Shown: positions 7,627 to 15,363, counted from the first letter of the stretch. The stretch is DNA of 36,815 bases from Bradyrhizobium sp. (GCF_004799445.1 NZ_SSNA01000210.1:1-36815); one strand, 5' to 3'. Numbers and translations are program-made. Notes: generated from the letters alone by a model not told the origin.

Positions 7627-9888
7627 TCAAGAGTGTGGAAGGAACGGCGTAAGTTCGCTTTCCGGCAGCGGCCGATCCAGCCATCCGAGCTTTACCGGAA
7701 CATCGTAAAGCCGGCCGGGTCCGAAGCGGCGATAGAAATGCCGCAGTCCCGGAACGATCACTCTGACGACGTTGACCCCAACGTCGGGCCGCGTCTGATT
7801 GAGGACGAGGAAATCGAGGCCTGCTCGCCTGGCGATGTCGATGCAGGCGTCTACTTGCGTGCGCGTATTGTCGATAGGGCCGAATTTCGCGCTCGCCGAT
7901 GGGATCGTCGGATCGCCAACCGGCGTCAGGAAGGGATAGTTCTCAAGACGCAATGGGGTGAGGCCGTCGAGGCTCGATTTTTCGCCGGTTCCGCCTCCCA
8001 TCAGGCCAATGGACAGGAACTGGTTCAACTCCGTCAGCGTGCGCAGCATGGCAATGCGGGGATCGAAATGCGCGCCTGAACCGAACTCGATGTTCTCCTG
8101 TCCGTTTTGCATCCAGTGCAATATCGCCACGTAGGTGGGAATGCCGAGATCGCTGGTGACGTCGAGTACCCAAAGCCGCCGTCCGGTTTCGGCAAGCTGG
8201 CTTTGCAGATCCCGAACATAGGAATCGTTGAAATGGGCGAGGTCCACCTCCGCCCGTTGCAATCGGTTGTACCACCAGATCGCGTAGGCATCTCGTTCCA
8301 CCAGTTCGAGGAAACCCTGGACGATGGCTTCCTCGATCGTGTTGCCCGCCGCGCAGCCGTTGGAATCCGCATGGAAGGCGGCAGGACCGCTGTAGAAAAA
8401 ATACAACAGACTGGTCGGAATATATTTGAAGCGGTTATCGCGCAGGGACCAGACCGGCGACCATTCGATCTTCGCCGATGGATCGAATGGCGCTGGGGTG
8501 GATTGTGTCTCGTGTGCGTCTTCTTCCCCGGTCTGCTCCGGTGAGGACTGCGCATCGCTGAACAGCAGGATGTCGTTGGGAGGAATCGCCTCGCCGGGCG
8601 CGAAATCCGAAAACCGCCGCGTTATCCTGATCTCGTCGCCTTGAAAAATTCCCGAGTAGCGCTCGATCGCCTCCATCAGTGCGCTGGCTTCGGCCTGCTC
8701 GGCATTGGAGCCCTTGCCGAAGCTGCCACCGGTCAATCCGGCCCTGAGTTCGTTGAGGTTCTGGGCCGGCGCCGAGAAATTGTGCGCCGCATAAAAGTTG
8801 GTGTTCATCGGCAAATCGGCTTCGATCCGCTCGAGCCGCGTGACCACACCGGTGAGCGGGCTCACATGCTTTCGGAAGCGCGCCACGGTCGCCCGCGACG
8901 ACACGGTCCGGTATCCCCCACTGGTCATGACCAGCTTGGCACCTTCGCCCAATTCGATCGGCGTCGGCGCCCGGCGTGGATTCCGCAGCTTCTTGCTGCC
9001 GCAGGTCGGGCATTGCGGGCGTGCCGCAACGTAGTGCTTCACGACACTCGATCCCAGGAGATCATGGCTGATGATGTGATCGTTCAGCTCGGTGCGAAAG
9101 CCGGTAGCGATGGCCTTGGCAACTTCGAGCGCGGCAAATTGGATGGCACCCTGTCCAAGCGTGTTGCGCGCGAGCGGTGAAACGGCGACGGGGCGCGCCG
9201 GCCCGCGGTCGAGGAATCCCTTGATCTCTCGATTCCGGATCATGCGATCGAACAGGCAGGTCCAGCAGGCACCCTTGCCTGGATTGAACACCGGTCCCAC
9301 CAGCGGAAAGGCGCCGGACGGCTGCACCAGCAGCCAGGGTGCCCGGTCCGATACCCGCTGCCGATTCAATTCGGCAAGCTGTCGTTCCAGATAATCGTTC
9401 ACCAGCGTGACCGTCAGGTCCGCCGCGCGCTTGACGATGTGAACGCCGAGCTTGCCCAGCGCCGCACCGAACGCGGCCGCACCTTGCACGTCGATCGATT
9501 CGACCCGGACGCGACAATTGCCGAGGTTTTGCTCGGCCAATCCCGCCGGCAGGCCGAGGCTCGCCCAATAACCGGCCACCACTCCGGCAGACGAGGGCGA
9601 CGCCTGGACGATGTAGCGGCGCTCGATCAGCCGTTTGAGAGCCTCCTCGACCTTGTCGGGAGGAAAACGCTGCCCGAGCTCGCGGACGAGCTGCGGAAGG
9701 CTCTTTCCGCCTTTTCCGATCGCAGAGGCGAGGGCACAATAAAGCTCGCCGTGAAGAAAAAACTTGCGGTCTTCGGAATAGAGACAAACGACGTCGGGCG
9801 GCAGGACATAGACGGTGAAATTCGGCGCGAACTGCGGAACGTCCTTGCCGGCGCGCCGGGCCGAATTGGTCTTGCGATCGCCTGTCAT
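7627..9888 (-). CDS. Fused TOMM cyclodehydratase: leader-binding/E1-like C domain plus YcaO D domain
   Basis: The 753-aa protein joins the two halves of an azoline-forming cyclodehydratase. Residues ~20-100 resemble a RiPP recognition element. The E1-like region carries two CxxC pairs (Cys208/Cys211 in CWTC and Cys293/Cys296 in CPTC) that should bind zinc. The YcaO domain runs from ~340 to the end and shows 'SFGKGSNAEQAEASALMEAIERYSG' split across 388-413, then 'ELVERDAYAIWWYNR', both typical ATP-binding YcaO segments. The enzyme would phosphorylate backbone amides to cyclise Cys (and Ser/Thr) into azolines. The C-terminus ends TPFLPHS, not the classic PxPxP. Its ATG overlaps the stop of a small upstream frame (ATGA), suggesting translational coupling. 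I am sure of the family; the chemistry on this precursor is inference. Confidence 0.9.
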   Translation of the reverse strand: MTGDRKTNSARRAGKDVPQFAPNFTVYVLPPDVVCLYSEDRKFFLHGELYCALASAIGKGGKSLPQLVRELGQRFPPDKVEEALKRLIERRYIVQASPSSAGVVAGYWASLGLPAGLAEQNLGNCRVRVESIDVQGAAAFGAALGKLGVHIVKRAADLTVTLVNDYLERQLAELNRQRVSDRAPWLLVQPSGAFPLVGPVFNPGKGACWTCLFDRMIRNREIKGFLDRGPARPVAVSPLARNTLGQGAIQFAALEVAKAIATGFRTELNDHIISHDLLGSSVVKHYVAARPQCPTCGSKKLRNPRRAPTPIELGEGAKLVMTSGGYRTVSSRATVARFRKHVSPLTGVVTRLERIEADLPMNTNFYAAHNFSAPAQNLNELRAGLTGGSFGKGSNAEQAEASALMEAIERYSGIFQGDEIRITRRFSDFAPGEAIPPNDILLFSDAQSSPEQTGEEDAHETQSTPAPFDPSAKIEWSPVWSLRDNRFKYIPTSLLYFFYSGPAAFHADSNGCAAGNTIEEAIVQGFLELVERDAYAIWWYNRLQRAEVDLAHFNDSYVRDLQSQLAETGRRLWVLDVTSDLGIPTYVAILHWMQNGQENIEFGSGAHFDPRIAMLRTLTELNQFLSIGLMGGGTGEKSSLDGLTPLRLENYPFLTPVGDPTIPSASAKFGPIDNTRTQVDACIDIARRAGLDFLVLNQTRPDVGVNVVRVIVPGLRHFYRRFGPGRLYDVPVKLGWLDRPLPESELTPFLPHS

Positions 9889-10058
9889 GATGTCAGCACA
9901 GGCGCTTTGCCCAGCATCCTAGTCCGCCCGTGCAAGGCGTATGCTCCAATCACTGGAAATCCCTCGTCCAGCTCACGCGCTGGCATTTCTCGACAATATT
10001 GGGCCAACTCGGCCGTCATGCGCGCCTGCGGACGCCCACTGCACTGCAAAGAAGACAT
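9885..10058 (-). CDS. Possible small ORF coupled to the cyclodehydratase gene
   Basis: A 57-codon frame (MSSLQCSGRPQARMTAEL...) ends in a TGA that overlaps the cyclodehydratase ATG by 4 nt (ATGA), the arrangement seen in coupled operons. It fills most of the 246-bp spacer between precursor and enzyme. Against it: there is no good ribosome binding site at any of its ATGs (10058, 10019 or 9986), third-position GC is weaker than in the flanking genes, and I do not recognise the sequence. It could be a real accessory peptide or a leaderless coupling frame that lets ribosomes reach the enzyme start. Confidence 0.3.
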   Translation of the reverse strand: MSSLQCSGRPQARMTAELAQYCREMPARELDEGFPVIGAYALHGRTRMLGKAPVLTS

Positions 10059-10063
10059 GGATT

Positions 10064-10091
10064 GGCCGGGTCGATAGTATCGAGCCCGGCC
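10064..10091 (-). terminator. Strong hairpin between precursor and enzyme genes (attenuator or processing site)
   Basis: GGCCGGG-TCGATA and TATCGAG-CCCGGCC pair over about 13 bp with a single bulged base and almost no loop, 44 nt after the precursor stop codon. No T-tract follows on the minus strand, so it is likely a partial terminator or an RNA-stabilising 3' structure. In other RiPP operons, such as the streptolysin S locus, a hairpin after the precursor gene makes the precursor transcript more abundant than the enzyme transcript; a similar role is inferred here. Confidence 0.55.
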
Positions 10092-10134
10092 ATGGTGACC
10101 TGCGTTTGTCAACGCAATCGGAAAGCGCTCTGGT

Positions 10135-10533
10135 CTAGCAGATGCGGCAAGATCCCCACGACAAGCAGCAACCGCCGCCGCAACCGCCACATCCAAAGCC
10201 TACGCCGCAGCCTCTGCAACCCCTGCAGCCGCGGCAGCCTCTGCAACCTCTGCAGCCACCGCAGCCGCGCGCCAGTTGCACACCGCCTTGAGCCGCCGCG
10301 GTATTCTCCTTGTCGAAGACGTAGAACGTCGCCAGACTGACGTCGGCGATTTCCTCTTCGCCGAGCGTGACGGCGTGACTCGGTGAATAATTTGGCGTCT
10401 GAGGCTGGTCATTTATCGGTGCGACCGCTGCCGAAGCGCCCCCCACCAGTGAAAAAGTCAACCCGGCCGCTCCCAACGCCGGCACAGCTTTCGTCACACG
10501 CTTTCGCTTCGGAGCCTGCTTCACTTGTGGCAT
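10135..10533 (-). CDS. TOMM (azole RiPP) precursor peptide with Gly-Cys-Arg repeat core
   Basis: The ATG at 10533 is chosen over 10548 because GGAGGA lies 7 nt before it and would be inside the coding region otherwise. The 132-aa product has three parts. Residues 1-38 look like an export signal: KRKR at 9-12, then a hydrophobic run (16-32) ending GGASAA. Residues 55-78 (VTLGEEEIADVSLATFYVF) are acidic/amphipathic and are the likely leader segment bound by the cyclodehydratase. Residues 88-132 are the core: LARGCGG, five Gly-Cys-Arg units, then Gly-rich Cys motifs, GCC and a C-terminal RIC. It holds 13 Cys and 2 Ser. The Cys-xx-Cys spacing resembles heterocycloanthracin-type precursors in pattern only. 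It is followed by a hairpin and then by the two modifying enzymes. Confidence 0.85.
   Translation of the reverse strand: MPQVKQAPKRKRVTKAVPALGAAGLTFSLVGGASAAVAPINDQPQTPNYSPSHAVTLGEEEIADVSLATFYVFDKENTAAAQGGVQLARGCGGCRGCRGCRGCRGCRGCGVGFGCGGCGGGCCLSWGSCRIC
10192..10272 (-). repeat. 9-bp coding tandem repeats encoding Gly-Cys-Arg/Gly units
   Basis: Within the precursor core the DNA runs as near-identical 9-bp units reading glycine, cysteine and arginine or glycine. Such arrays change copy number easily by slippage, so core length may vary among strains. The edges of the array are approximate. Confidence 0.7.
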
Positions 10534-10570
10534 AGTCGAATCCTCCATCAGCTTGCAAAATGGTTCGAGT

Positions 10571-10625
10571 TAGACAAGTCTACTTCAACGGCTGACCACC
10601 CGCAAGATGACGACTGTCTGTAGAC
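10571..10625 (-). promoter_or_regulatory. Two TAGAC/GTCTA palindromes upstream of the precursor gene
   Basis: TAGAC-AA-GTCTA (10571-10582) is a perfect inverted repeat 38 bp before the precursor start. A related GTCT-GT-AGAC (10616-10625) lies 34 bp further upstream. The same half-site twice in a promoter region suggests a dimeric regulator. A TTGAAG at 10583-10588 could be a -35, but no good -10 follows, so promoter and regulator remain unidentified. Confidence 0.35.
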
Positions 10626-10976
10626 GTGCCGCGGGTCGACAAACGGCGAAGATTTCACCTTCATGAACGACGCCGATGATGACTGTCATTCATGCTCTAT
10701 TCATCATTCCTGTTGTCGGCGGATTTGCGCCGGCTCCAACAACCTGAACGCGAGCGAAATCAGAACGGCCGCTGGTTTTGGGCGGCTCGCCGTCATGGCT
10801 TTCGTTGTGTTCGTGCCTGGTGGAGCCAAAAGGAGCGCGGTGTTCAACTTGCATTCGCTCCCACCCGCCATTATTGAGGCCAAGAGATTCAGCCTCTCGA
10901 CCATACGTCGGAAACGCAGCCGAACTGGTTCAATGCGGCGCAGCGAAATATTGCAGGCGCGAACGGAGAGACCGGC
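10626..10976. other. Divergent intergenic interval between TOMM locus and VOC gene
   Basis: About 350 bases contain no gene I can support. A plus-strand frame from 10663 opens with several His and Cys residues but has no recognisable family, no ribosome binding site of note, and runs out of frame into the VOC gene. GAGGC and GCCTC around 10878-10899 form a weak hairpin. The interval probably carries the two divergent promoters. Confidence 0.45.
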
Positions 10977-11807
10977 GTGGTCGATTATCCCGGATGTTTC
11001 GCCTGGTACGAGCTGATCACGACAGATATGGCGGCCGCGGAGGCCTTCTACACTAAAGTGGTGGGCTGGGACGCGCACGACGCGTCGACGCCGAATCTGG
11101 CCTACACCATGTTTGCCGCGGGAAAAGCCTCGGTATGCGGGCTCATGGATCTGCCGCTGGAGGCAAGGAAAATGGGCGCGACGCCGAGGTGGATGGGCTA
11201 TGTCAGCGTCAACGACGTGGACGTCGCCGCCGATCGGATCAAGCGTCTCGGCGGAGCCGTCTATGTCCCGCCGACAGACAGCAACATCGGCCGGATTTCC
11301 GTGGTTGCCGACCCCCAGACGGCAACCTTCGCGTTGGTCAAGGGATTGAAACCCGGCCGACGACGACCGGACGACCTCGCCAAGCAGGGGCGCGTGGGCT
11401 GGCACGAGTTGCTGGCCGCCGACTGGGAGAAGGCGTTCGCATTCTACGGCGAGCTTTTTGGCTGGCAAAAGGCGGGCGCAGAAATCGGCCGGACCGAAAC
11501 CTATCAAGTGTTCTCCGCGGGCGGGCAAACGATCGGCGGCATGTTCACCAAGCGGCCGGAGGATCCGATCCCATTCTGGCTTTTTTACTTCAATATCGGC
11601 GACATCGACGCGGCCGCGGAGCGCGTGAAATCCGGTGGTGGCCAGGTCCTCAAGGGCCCGGTGGAATTGCCGGGAGGCGGCTGGATCGCCCGATGCAGGG
11701 ACCCCCAGGGCGCCGCGTTCGCGCTGCAGGGAACGCGCAACCAGGATGGCTTCGGCTGGTCTACCGAGTGGGCCGGGTTTTCATCAAAGGGCAGGTTGGT
11801 CACCTAG
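10977..11807 (+). CDS. Two-domain VOC (glyoxalase/bleomycin-resistance fold) protein
   Basis: The 276-aa protein contains two vicinal-oxygen-chelate domains. The first (residues ~1-122) opens with FAWYELITTDMAAAEAFY and the second (~135-262) with GWHELLAADWEKAFAFY, the repeated start of each beta-alpha-beta-beta-beta module. Such proteins bind a metal and small ligands and act as glyoxalases, dioxygenases, isomerases or drug-binding proteins; this subgroup has no assigned substrate. The start is a GTG at 10977 with GGAGAG about 8 nt upstream. It stands alone in its unit, divergent from the TOMM operon. It could provide resistance by sequestering a compound, but VOC genes are so common that neighbourhood alone is weak evidence. 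Confidence 0.85.
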   Translation: MVDYPGCFAWYELITTDMAAAEAFYTKVVGWDAHDASTPNLAYTMFAAGKASVCGLMDLPLEARKMGATPRWMGYVSVNDVDVAADRIKRLGGAVYVPPTDSNIGRISVVADPQTATFALVKGLKPGRRRPDDLAKQGRVGWHELLAADWEKAFAFYGELFGWQKAGAEIGRTETYQVFSAGGQTIGGMFTKRPEDPIPFWLFYFNIGDIDAAAERVKSGGGQVLKGPVELPGGGWIARCRDPQGAAFALQGTRNQDGFGWSTEWAGFSSKGRLVT

Positions 11808-11906
11808 CCGCGCGGCTAAGGCGCGAGCTTGACGTTCCGAACCCAGGCGATCGGCCATCCAACCGTTGCCAAACCCATCGCATGACCAACGCCCGCAGAC
11901 CCGCAA

Positions 11907-13055
11907 TCAGGCAGCCTTGGCCGCCGCCGGCCTGGGAAGCGGCTTGTCCTGCCGCTTCGACCAGGAGATGTAGTAGGCGACGATGGTCATGATCGCGATT
12001 CCCGTCACGCTGACGAAGATCTGCGCGAACAGCGAGCCGGAGCTCATCATCAGTTCGAAATGTCCGACAAAGGACAGGAAGACGCCAACGCAGAACACCG
12101 CGAGCGATTGCTGGCCGCAGACGATTACGGGATCGAACACCTTCCATTCCAGGCCGCGCCAGTCCTTGGGCACAAACCTGATGATCATGATCACGATCGT
12201 CACAAAATGCAGGAAACGGTAGGGCGCGAGATCGGTCTTGTCGTTCGGGTTGAAGGTCGAATAAAGCCAGTCCGGAAACATGGCGCCGAAATCCGGAAAC
12301 TTGCCCGCCATGGTCATCACCATCGCAAAGAAGAGATAGGCGATGCAAACATAAAGGGTGATCGGGGAATCGATAATCGAACGGGATCGCTTTGCGCCAC
12401 CCAGCGCGCACCATGAACCGAACACAAACAACACCTGCCAGCAGTAGGGGTTGAAATACCAGCTGCCGCCGGGGTAGGCTTGGAAATTCCAACCGAACTG
12501 CCGTGCGGTGAGCCACAGCACGATGGACGCAAGCATCGTCCAGTTGGGCTGGCGCAGCATGATCCACAATACCGGCGGGAAAAATCCCATCAGGACGATA
12601 TAGAGCGGAAGCACATCGAGGTTGACTGGCTTGAACTTGAGCAGCAAACCCTGCCGCAGCGTTTCGGTCGCATTGTCGACCAGGCCTACGACATTGAACT
12701 CGTTGATAATCTCGGAATCGCCGAAACGCAGCGCGAGATAGCTGATGGCAGCAATATAAATGACGAACAGGATGATGTGGGCGACATAGAGCTGCCAGAC
12801 CCGCTTGGTCAAACGGGTGGCGCCGACGATAAAGCCGCGCTCGAGCATCATCCGGGCGTAGACAAACGAGGCCGTGTATCCCGAGATAAATACGAAGAGG
12901 TCGGCGGCGTCGCTGAAGCCGTAGTTTCGCGTGGTGACCCAGTTCACGACGTTGTCGGGAATGTGATCCAGGAAGATCGCCCAGTTTGCGATTCCGCGGA
13001 ACAGATCGAGCCGGAGATCGCGTCCTTTTTCCGGCAGGGTTGCGTTGATTTTCAT
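11907..13055 (-). CDS. opgC: OpgC-family membrane acyltransferase
   Basis: The 382-aa polytopic protein matches the OpgC family, which succinylates osmoregulated periplasmic glucans in the inner membrane. The N-terminus (RDLRLDLFRGIANWAIFLDHIP, residues ~12-33, broken here for description) is the family hallmark, followed by 'FSDAADLFVFISGYTASFVYARMM', which places the Asp-containing acyltransferase-3-like site. About ten hydrophobic helices follow. The C-terminal tail is short and basic (KRQDKPLPRPAAAKAA). Cyclic or linear periplasmic glucans are made by rhizobia and matter for osmoadaptation and symbiosis. It is monocistronic, convergent with the VOC gene, and no opgG/opgH or cyclic glucan synthase gene is near. 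Confidence 0.85.
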   Translation of the reverse strand: MKINATLPEKGRDLRLDLFRGIANWAIFLDHIPDNVVNWVTTRNYGFSDAADLFVFISGYTASFVYARMMLERGFIVGATRLTKRVWQLYVAHIILFVIYIAAISYLALRFGDSEIINEFNVVGLVDNATETLRQGLLLKFKPVNLDVLPLYIVLMGFFPPVLWIMLRQPNWTMLASIVLWLTARQFGWNFQAYPGGSWYFNPYCWQVLFVFGSWCALGGAKRSRSIIDSPITLYVCIAYLFFAMVMTMAGKFPDFGAMFPDWLYSTFNPNDKTDLAPYRFLHFVTIVIMIIRFVPKDWRGLEWKVFDPVIVCGQQSLAVFCVGVFLSFVGHFELMMSSGSLFAQIFVSVTGIAIMTIVAYYISWSKRQDKPLPRPAAAKAA

Positions 13056-13286
13056 GAGTGCCGTTTCGATGTGATGCGTCCGAAAGGGATCGAGCAGCAG
13101 GGCTGGCCGTCAGTCACGCCGCGGCAACATTGTCACCGCGCCGCATAATGACTATACCATTCCGCAAGCTGTTGCATCCAAGGCCGGGAATCACCGATCC
13201 GATTTGTGAAAGGTGTCTCTATACTATCCAGGCTGTGTCCACCACGCGCTTCCGTGCCGCTTTTTCCCAGGGGGGTCTGACCATCC

Positions 13287-13592
13287 ATGACCGCACGCAT
13301 CTTTAAGCCCGCCAAAAACGCGATGCAATCGGGGGCCGCCAAAACCAAGGAATGGCAGCTCGATTATGAGCCGGAACAGCCGCGCGTCATCGAGCCTTTG
13401 ATGGGCTGGACCAGTTCCGGCGATATGAAGCAGCAACTCACGATCCGCTTCGAAACCAAGGAAGATGCGGTGGCGTACTGCGAGCGCGAGGGCATTCCCT
13501 ATCAGGTTTTTGAACCGAAGGAGCCGGCGCGGCGGCAAGCCGCCTACGCCGACAATTTCGCGTTCCGGCGGGGCGAGCCTTGGACCCATTAG
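13287..13592 (+). CDS. NADH-ubiquinone oxidoreductase accessory subunit, NDUFS4-type (ETC complex I)
   Basis: The 101-aa protein belongs to the 'ETC complex I subunit conserved region' family, the alphaproteobacterial counterpart of mitochondrial NDUFS4/AQDQ, a peripheral subunit of complex I on the matrix or cytoplasmic side. Diagnostic segments are MTARIFKPAKNAMQSG at the N-terminus, 'WQLDYEP', 'PLMGWTSSGDMKQQLTIRFETKEDAVAYCEREGI', and the C-terminal 'YADNFAF...PWTH'. Length is normal for bacterial members. A GGGGGG tract lies about 11 nt before the ATG. It stands alone, as in most rhizobia, away from the nuo operon. The last five codons including the stop are the first unit of a 15-bp tandem repeat running into the 3' UTR. 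Confidence 0.9.
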   Translation: MTARIFKPAKNAMQSGAAKTKEWQLDYEPEQPRVIEPLMGWTSSGDMKQQLTIRFETKEDAVAYCEREGIPYQVFEPKEPARRQAAYADNFAFRRGEPWTH

Positions 13593-13623
13593 TCTTGGAC
13601 CCATCAGCCTTGGACCCACTGGC
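13579..13623 (+). repeat. Three 15-bp tandem repeats over the stop codon of the complex I subunit gene
   Basis: Units CTTGGACCCATTAGT, CTTGGACCCATCAGC and CTTGGACCCACTGGC follow one another. The first holds the final Trp-Thr-His codons and the TAG stop; in the second the matching triplet is CAG, so the copies would stay open if read through. Confidence 0.85.
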
Positions 13624-13758
13624 CCCGGCCCAATAGAGCGGGCCTATCCCCGGCGGTCACCTGGTTCAAAGTTCTGGGTTGCCTAAGGCGGCGGCGCAAT
13701 GACACCATGGCAAGCCCGATGCGCAGCTTGCGGCGCACCATGAGAACTGCTGAACGCC

Positions 13759-15363
13759 ATGCCGCTTCACTCCACTACCGACCCCGCCTCGTCTGACTTT
13801 GCGCGTAACGCGGAGGCCATGCGCGCGCTGGTCGCGGAACTCCGCGACAAGCTCAGTCAGGTCGCCGGCGCCGGCGGGGAAGCGTCGCGCGCCCGGCATA
13901 CGTCGCGCGGCAAGATGCTGGCGCGCCAGCGCGTCGATCTCTTGATCGATCCCGGCACGGCGTTTCTCGAACTGTCGCCGCTGGCGGCCTTCGGCCTCTA
14001 TGGCGGCGACGTGCATTCGGCGAGCATCGTCACCGGAGTAGGACGGATATCGGGACGGGAATGCGTTGTTGTCGCCAACGATGCGACGATCAAGGGCGGC
14101 ACCTATTATCCGATGACGGTGAAGAAGCATCTTCGGGCGCAGGATATCGCGCGGCAGAATAATCTGCCCTGTGTCTACATGGTCGATTCCGGCGGCGCGT
14201 TTCTGCCCCAGCAGGACGAGATCTTTCCCGACGAGCGGCATTTTGGCCGCATCTTCTACAACCAGGCGCAGATGTCGGCGCTGGGCATTCCCCAGATTGC
14301 GATCGTGATGGGCTCCTGCACGGCAGGCGGCGCCTATGTCCCGGCGATGTCGGACGAAAGCATCATCGTGCGCAATCAGGGCACGATTTTTCTCGGCGGA
14401 CCGCCGCTGGTGAAAGCGGCCACCGGCGAGGTGGTCACGGCGGAAGAACTCGGCGGTGCCGACGTGCATTCAAGGCAGTCCGGCGTCACCGATCATTATG
14501 CGCAGAATGACAGCCATGCGATCGGAATTGCACGGCGCATCGTCGCCACCCTGAAGCAGCCCGCGCGCGCGCCGCTGAACATGCGCGAACCGCGCGCGCC
14601 GCTGTTTGCCCCCGAAGAGATCTATGGCGTCGTCTCCGCCGACGGCCGCAAGCCGTTCGACGTGCGCGACATCATCGCGCGGCTGGTCGACGGCTCGGAG
14701 TTCGACGAATTCAAGAAACTGTATGGCCAAACCCTGATTTGCGGTTTCGCTCATATCTGGGGATACCCGGTCGGTGTCATCGCCAACAACGGAATTCTGT
14801 TTAGCGAGAGTTCGCTGAAGGGAGCGCATTTCATCGAGCTGTGCTGTCAGCGCAATATTCCCCTGGTGTTCCTGCAGAACATTACGGGATTCATGGTCGG
14901 CAAGAAATACGAAGCCGGCGGGATCGCACGCGACGGCGCCAAGCTGGTGACGGCGGTGGCGACCGCGGGCGTGCCAAAATTCACCGTCGTGATCGGGGGC
15001 TCCTACGGCGCCGGCAATTACGGGATGTGCGGCCGCGCCTACAGCCCGCGCTTCCTCTGGATGTGGCCGAATGCACGGATCTCGGTGATGGGCGGCGAAC
15101 AGGCGGCGATGGTGCTGAGCCAGGTGCGTCGCGACAACATCGAGGCCAAGGGCGAGACCTGGTCGGCCGAGGAGGAGGACAAGTTTCGCGCACCCATCCG
15201 TGCGCAATATGACAGCCAGGGCAGTCCGTATTACGCCACCGCCCGGCTCTGGGACGACGGCGTCATCGATCCCGCCGACACCAGGCTGGTGCTGGGCCTG
15301 GGCCTCTCGGCCGCGGCCAATGCGCCGATCGAACCGACGCATTTCGGCCTGTTCAGGATGTGA
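13759..15363 (+). CDS. liuB: Methylcrotonyl-CoA carboxylase, carboxyltransferase (beta) subunit
   Basis: The 534-aa protein is an acyl-CoA carboxylase carboxyltransferase that moves CO2 from biotin to 3-methylcrotonyl-CoA in leucine breakdown. It shows the crotonase-like N and C lobes with the oxyanion-hole Gly-rich segments, 'GSCTAGGAYVPAMSDE' in the first half and 'GGSYGAGNYGMCGRAY' in the second. 'LGGADVHSRQSGVTDHYA' and 'QNITGFMVGKKYEAGGIA' are typical of the methylcrotonyl branch, as opposed to propionyl-CoA carboxylase. Length is right for the family. Its stop overlaps the next gene's start, and the alpha subunit and HMG-CoA lyase follow, which supports the substrate call. Isovaleryl-CoA dehydrogenase and the enoyl-CoA hydratase of the pathway are not in the window. 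Confidence 0.93.
   Translation: MPLHSTTDPASSDFARNAEAMRALVAELRDKLSQVAGAGGEASRARHTSRGKMLARQRVDLLIDPGTAFLELSPLAAFGLYGGDVHSASIVTGVGRISGRECVVVANDATIKGGTYYPMTVKKHLRAQDIARQNNLPCVYMVDSGGAFLPQQDEIFPDERHFGRIFYNQAQMSALGIPQIAIVMGSCTAGGAYVPAMSDESIIVRNQGTIFLGGPPLVKAATGEVVTAEELGGADVHSRQSGVTDHYAQNDSHAIGIARRIVATLKQPARAPLNMREPRAPLFAPEEIYGVVSADGRKPFDVRDIIARLVDGSEFDEFKKLYGQTLICGFAHIWGYPVGVIANNGILFSESSLKGAHFIELCCQRNIPLVFLQNITGFMVGKKYEAGGIARDGAKLVTAVATAGVPKFTVVIGGSYGAGNYGMCGRAYSPRFLWMWPNARISVMGGEQAAMVLSQVRRDNIEAKGETWSAEEEDKFRAPIRAQYDSQGSPYYATARLWDDGVIDPADTRLVLGLGLSAAANAPIEPTHFGLFRM

Noticed and set aside
10135..10272. CRISPR or other spaced repeat array
   Set aside because: The 9-bp units are contiguous codon repeats with no spacers; they encode the Gly-Cys-Arg core.
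10663..11016. Plus-strand frame opening with several Cys and His residues upstream of the VOC gene
   Set aside because: No family, no good ribosome binding site, and it overlaps the VOC gene out of frame; the Cys cluster is probably chance.
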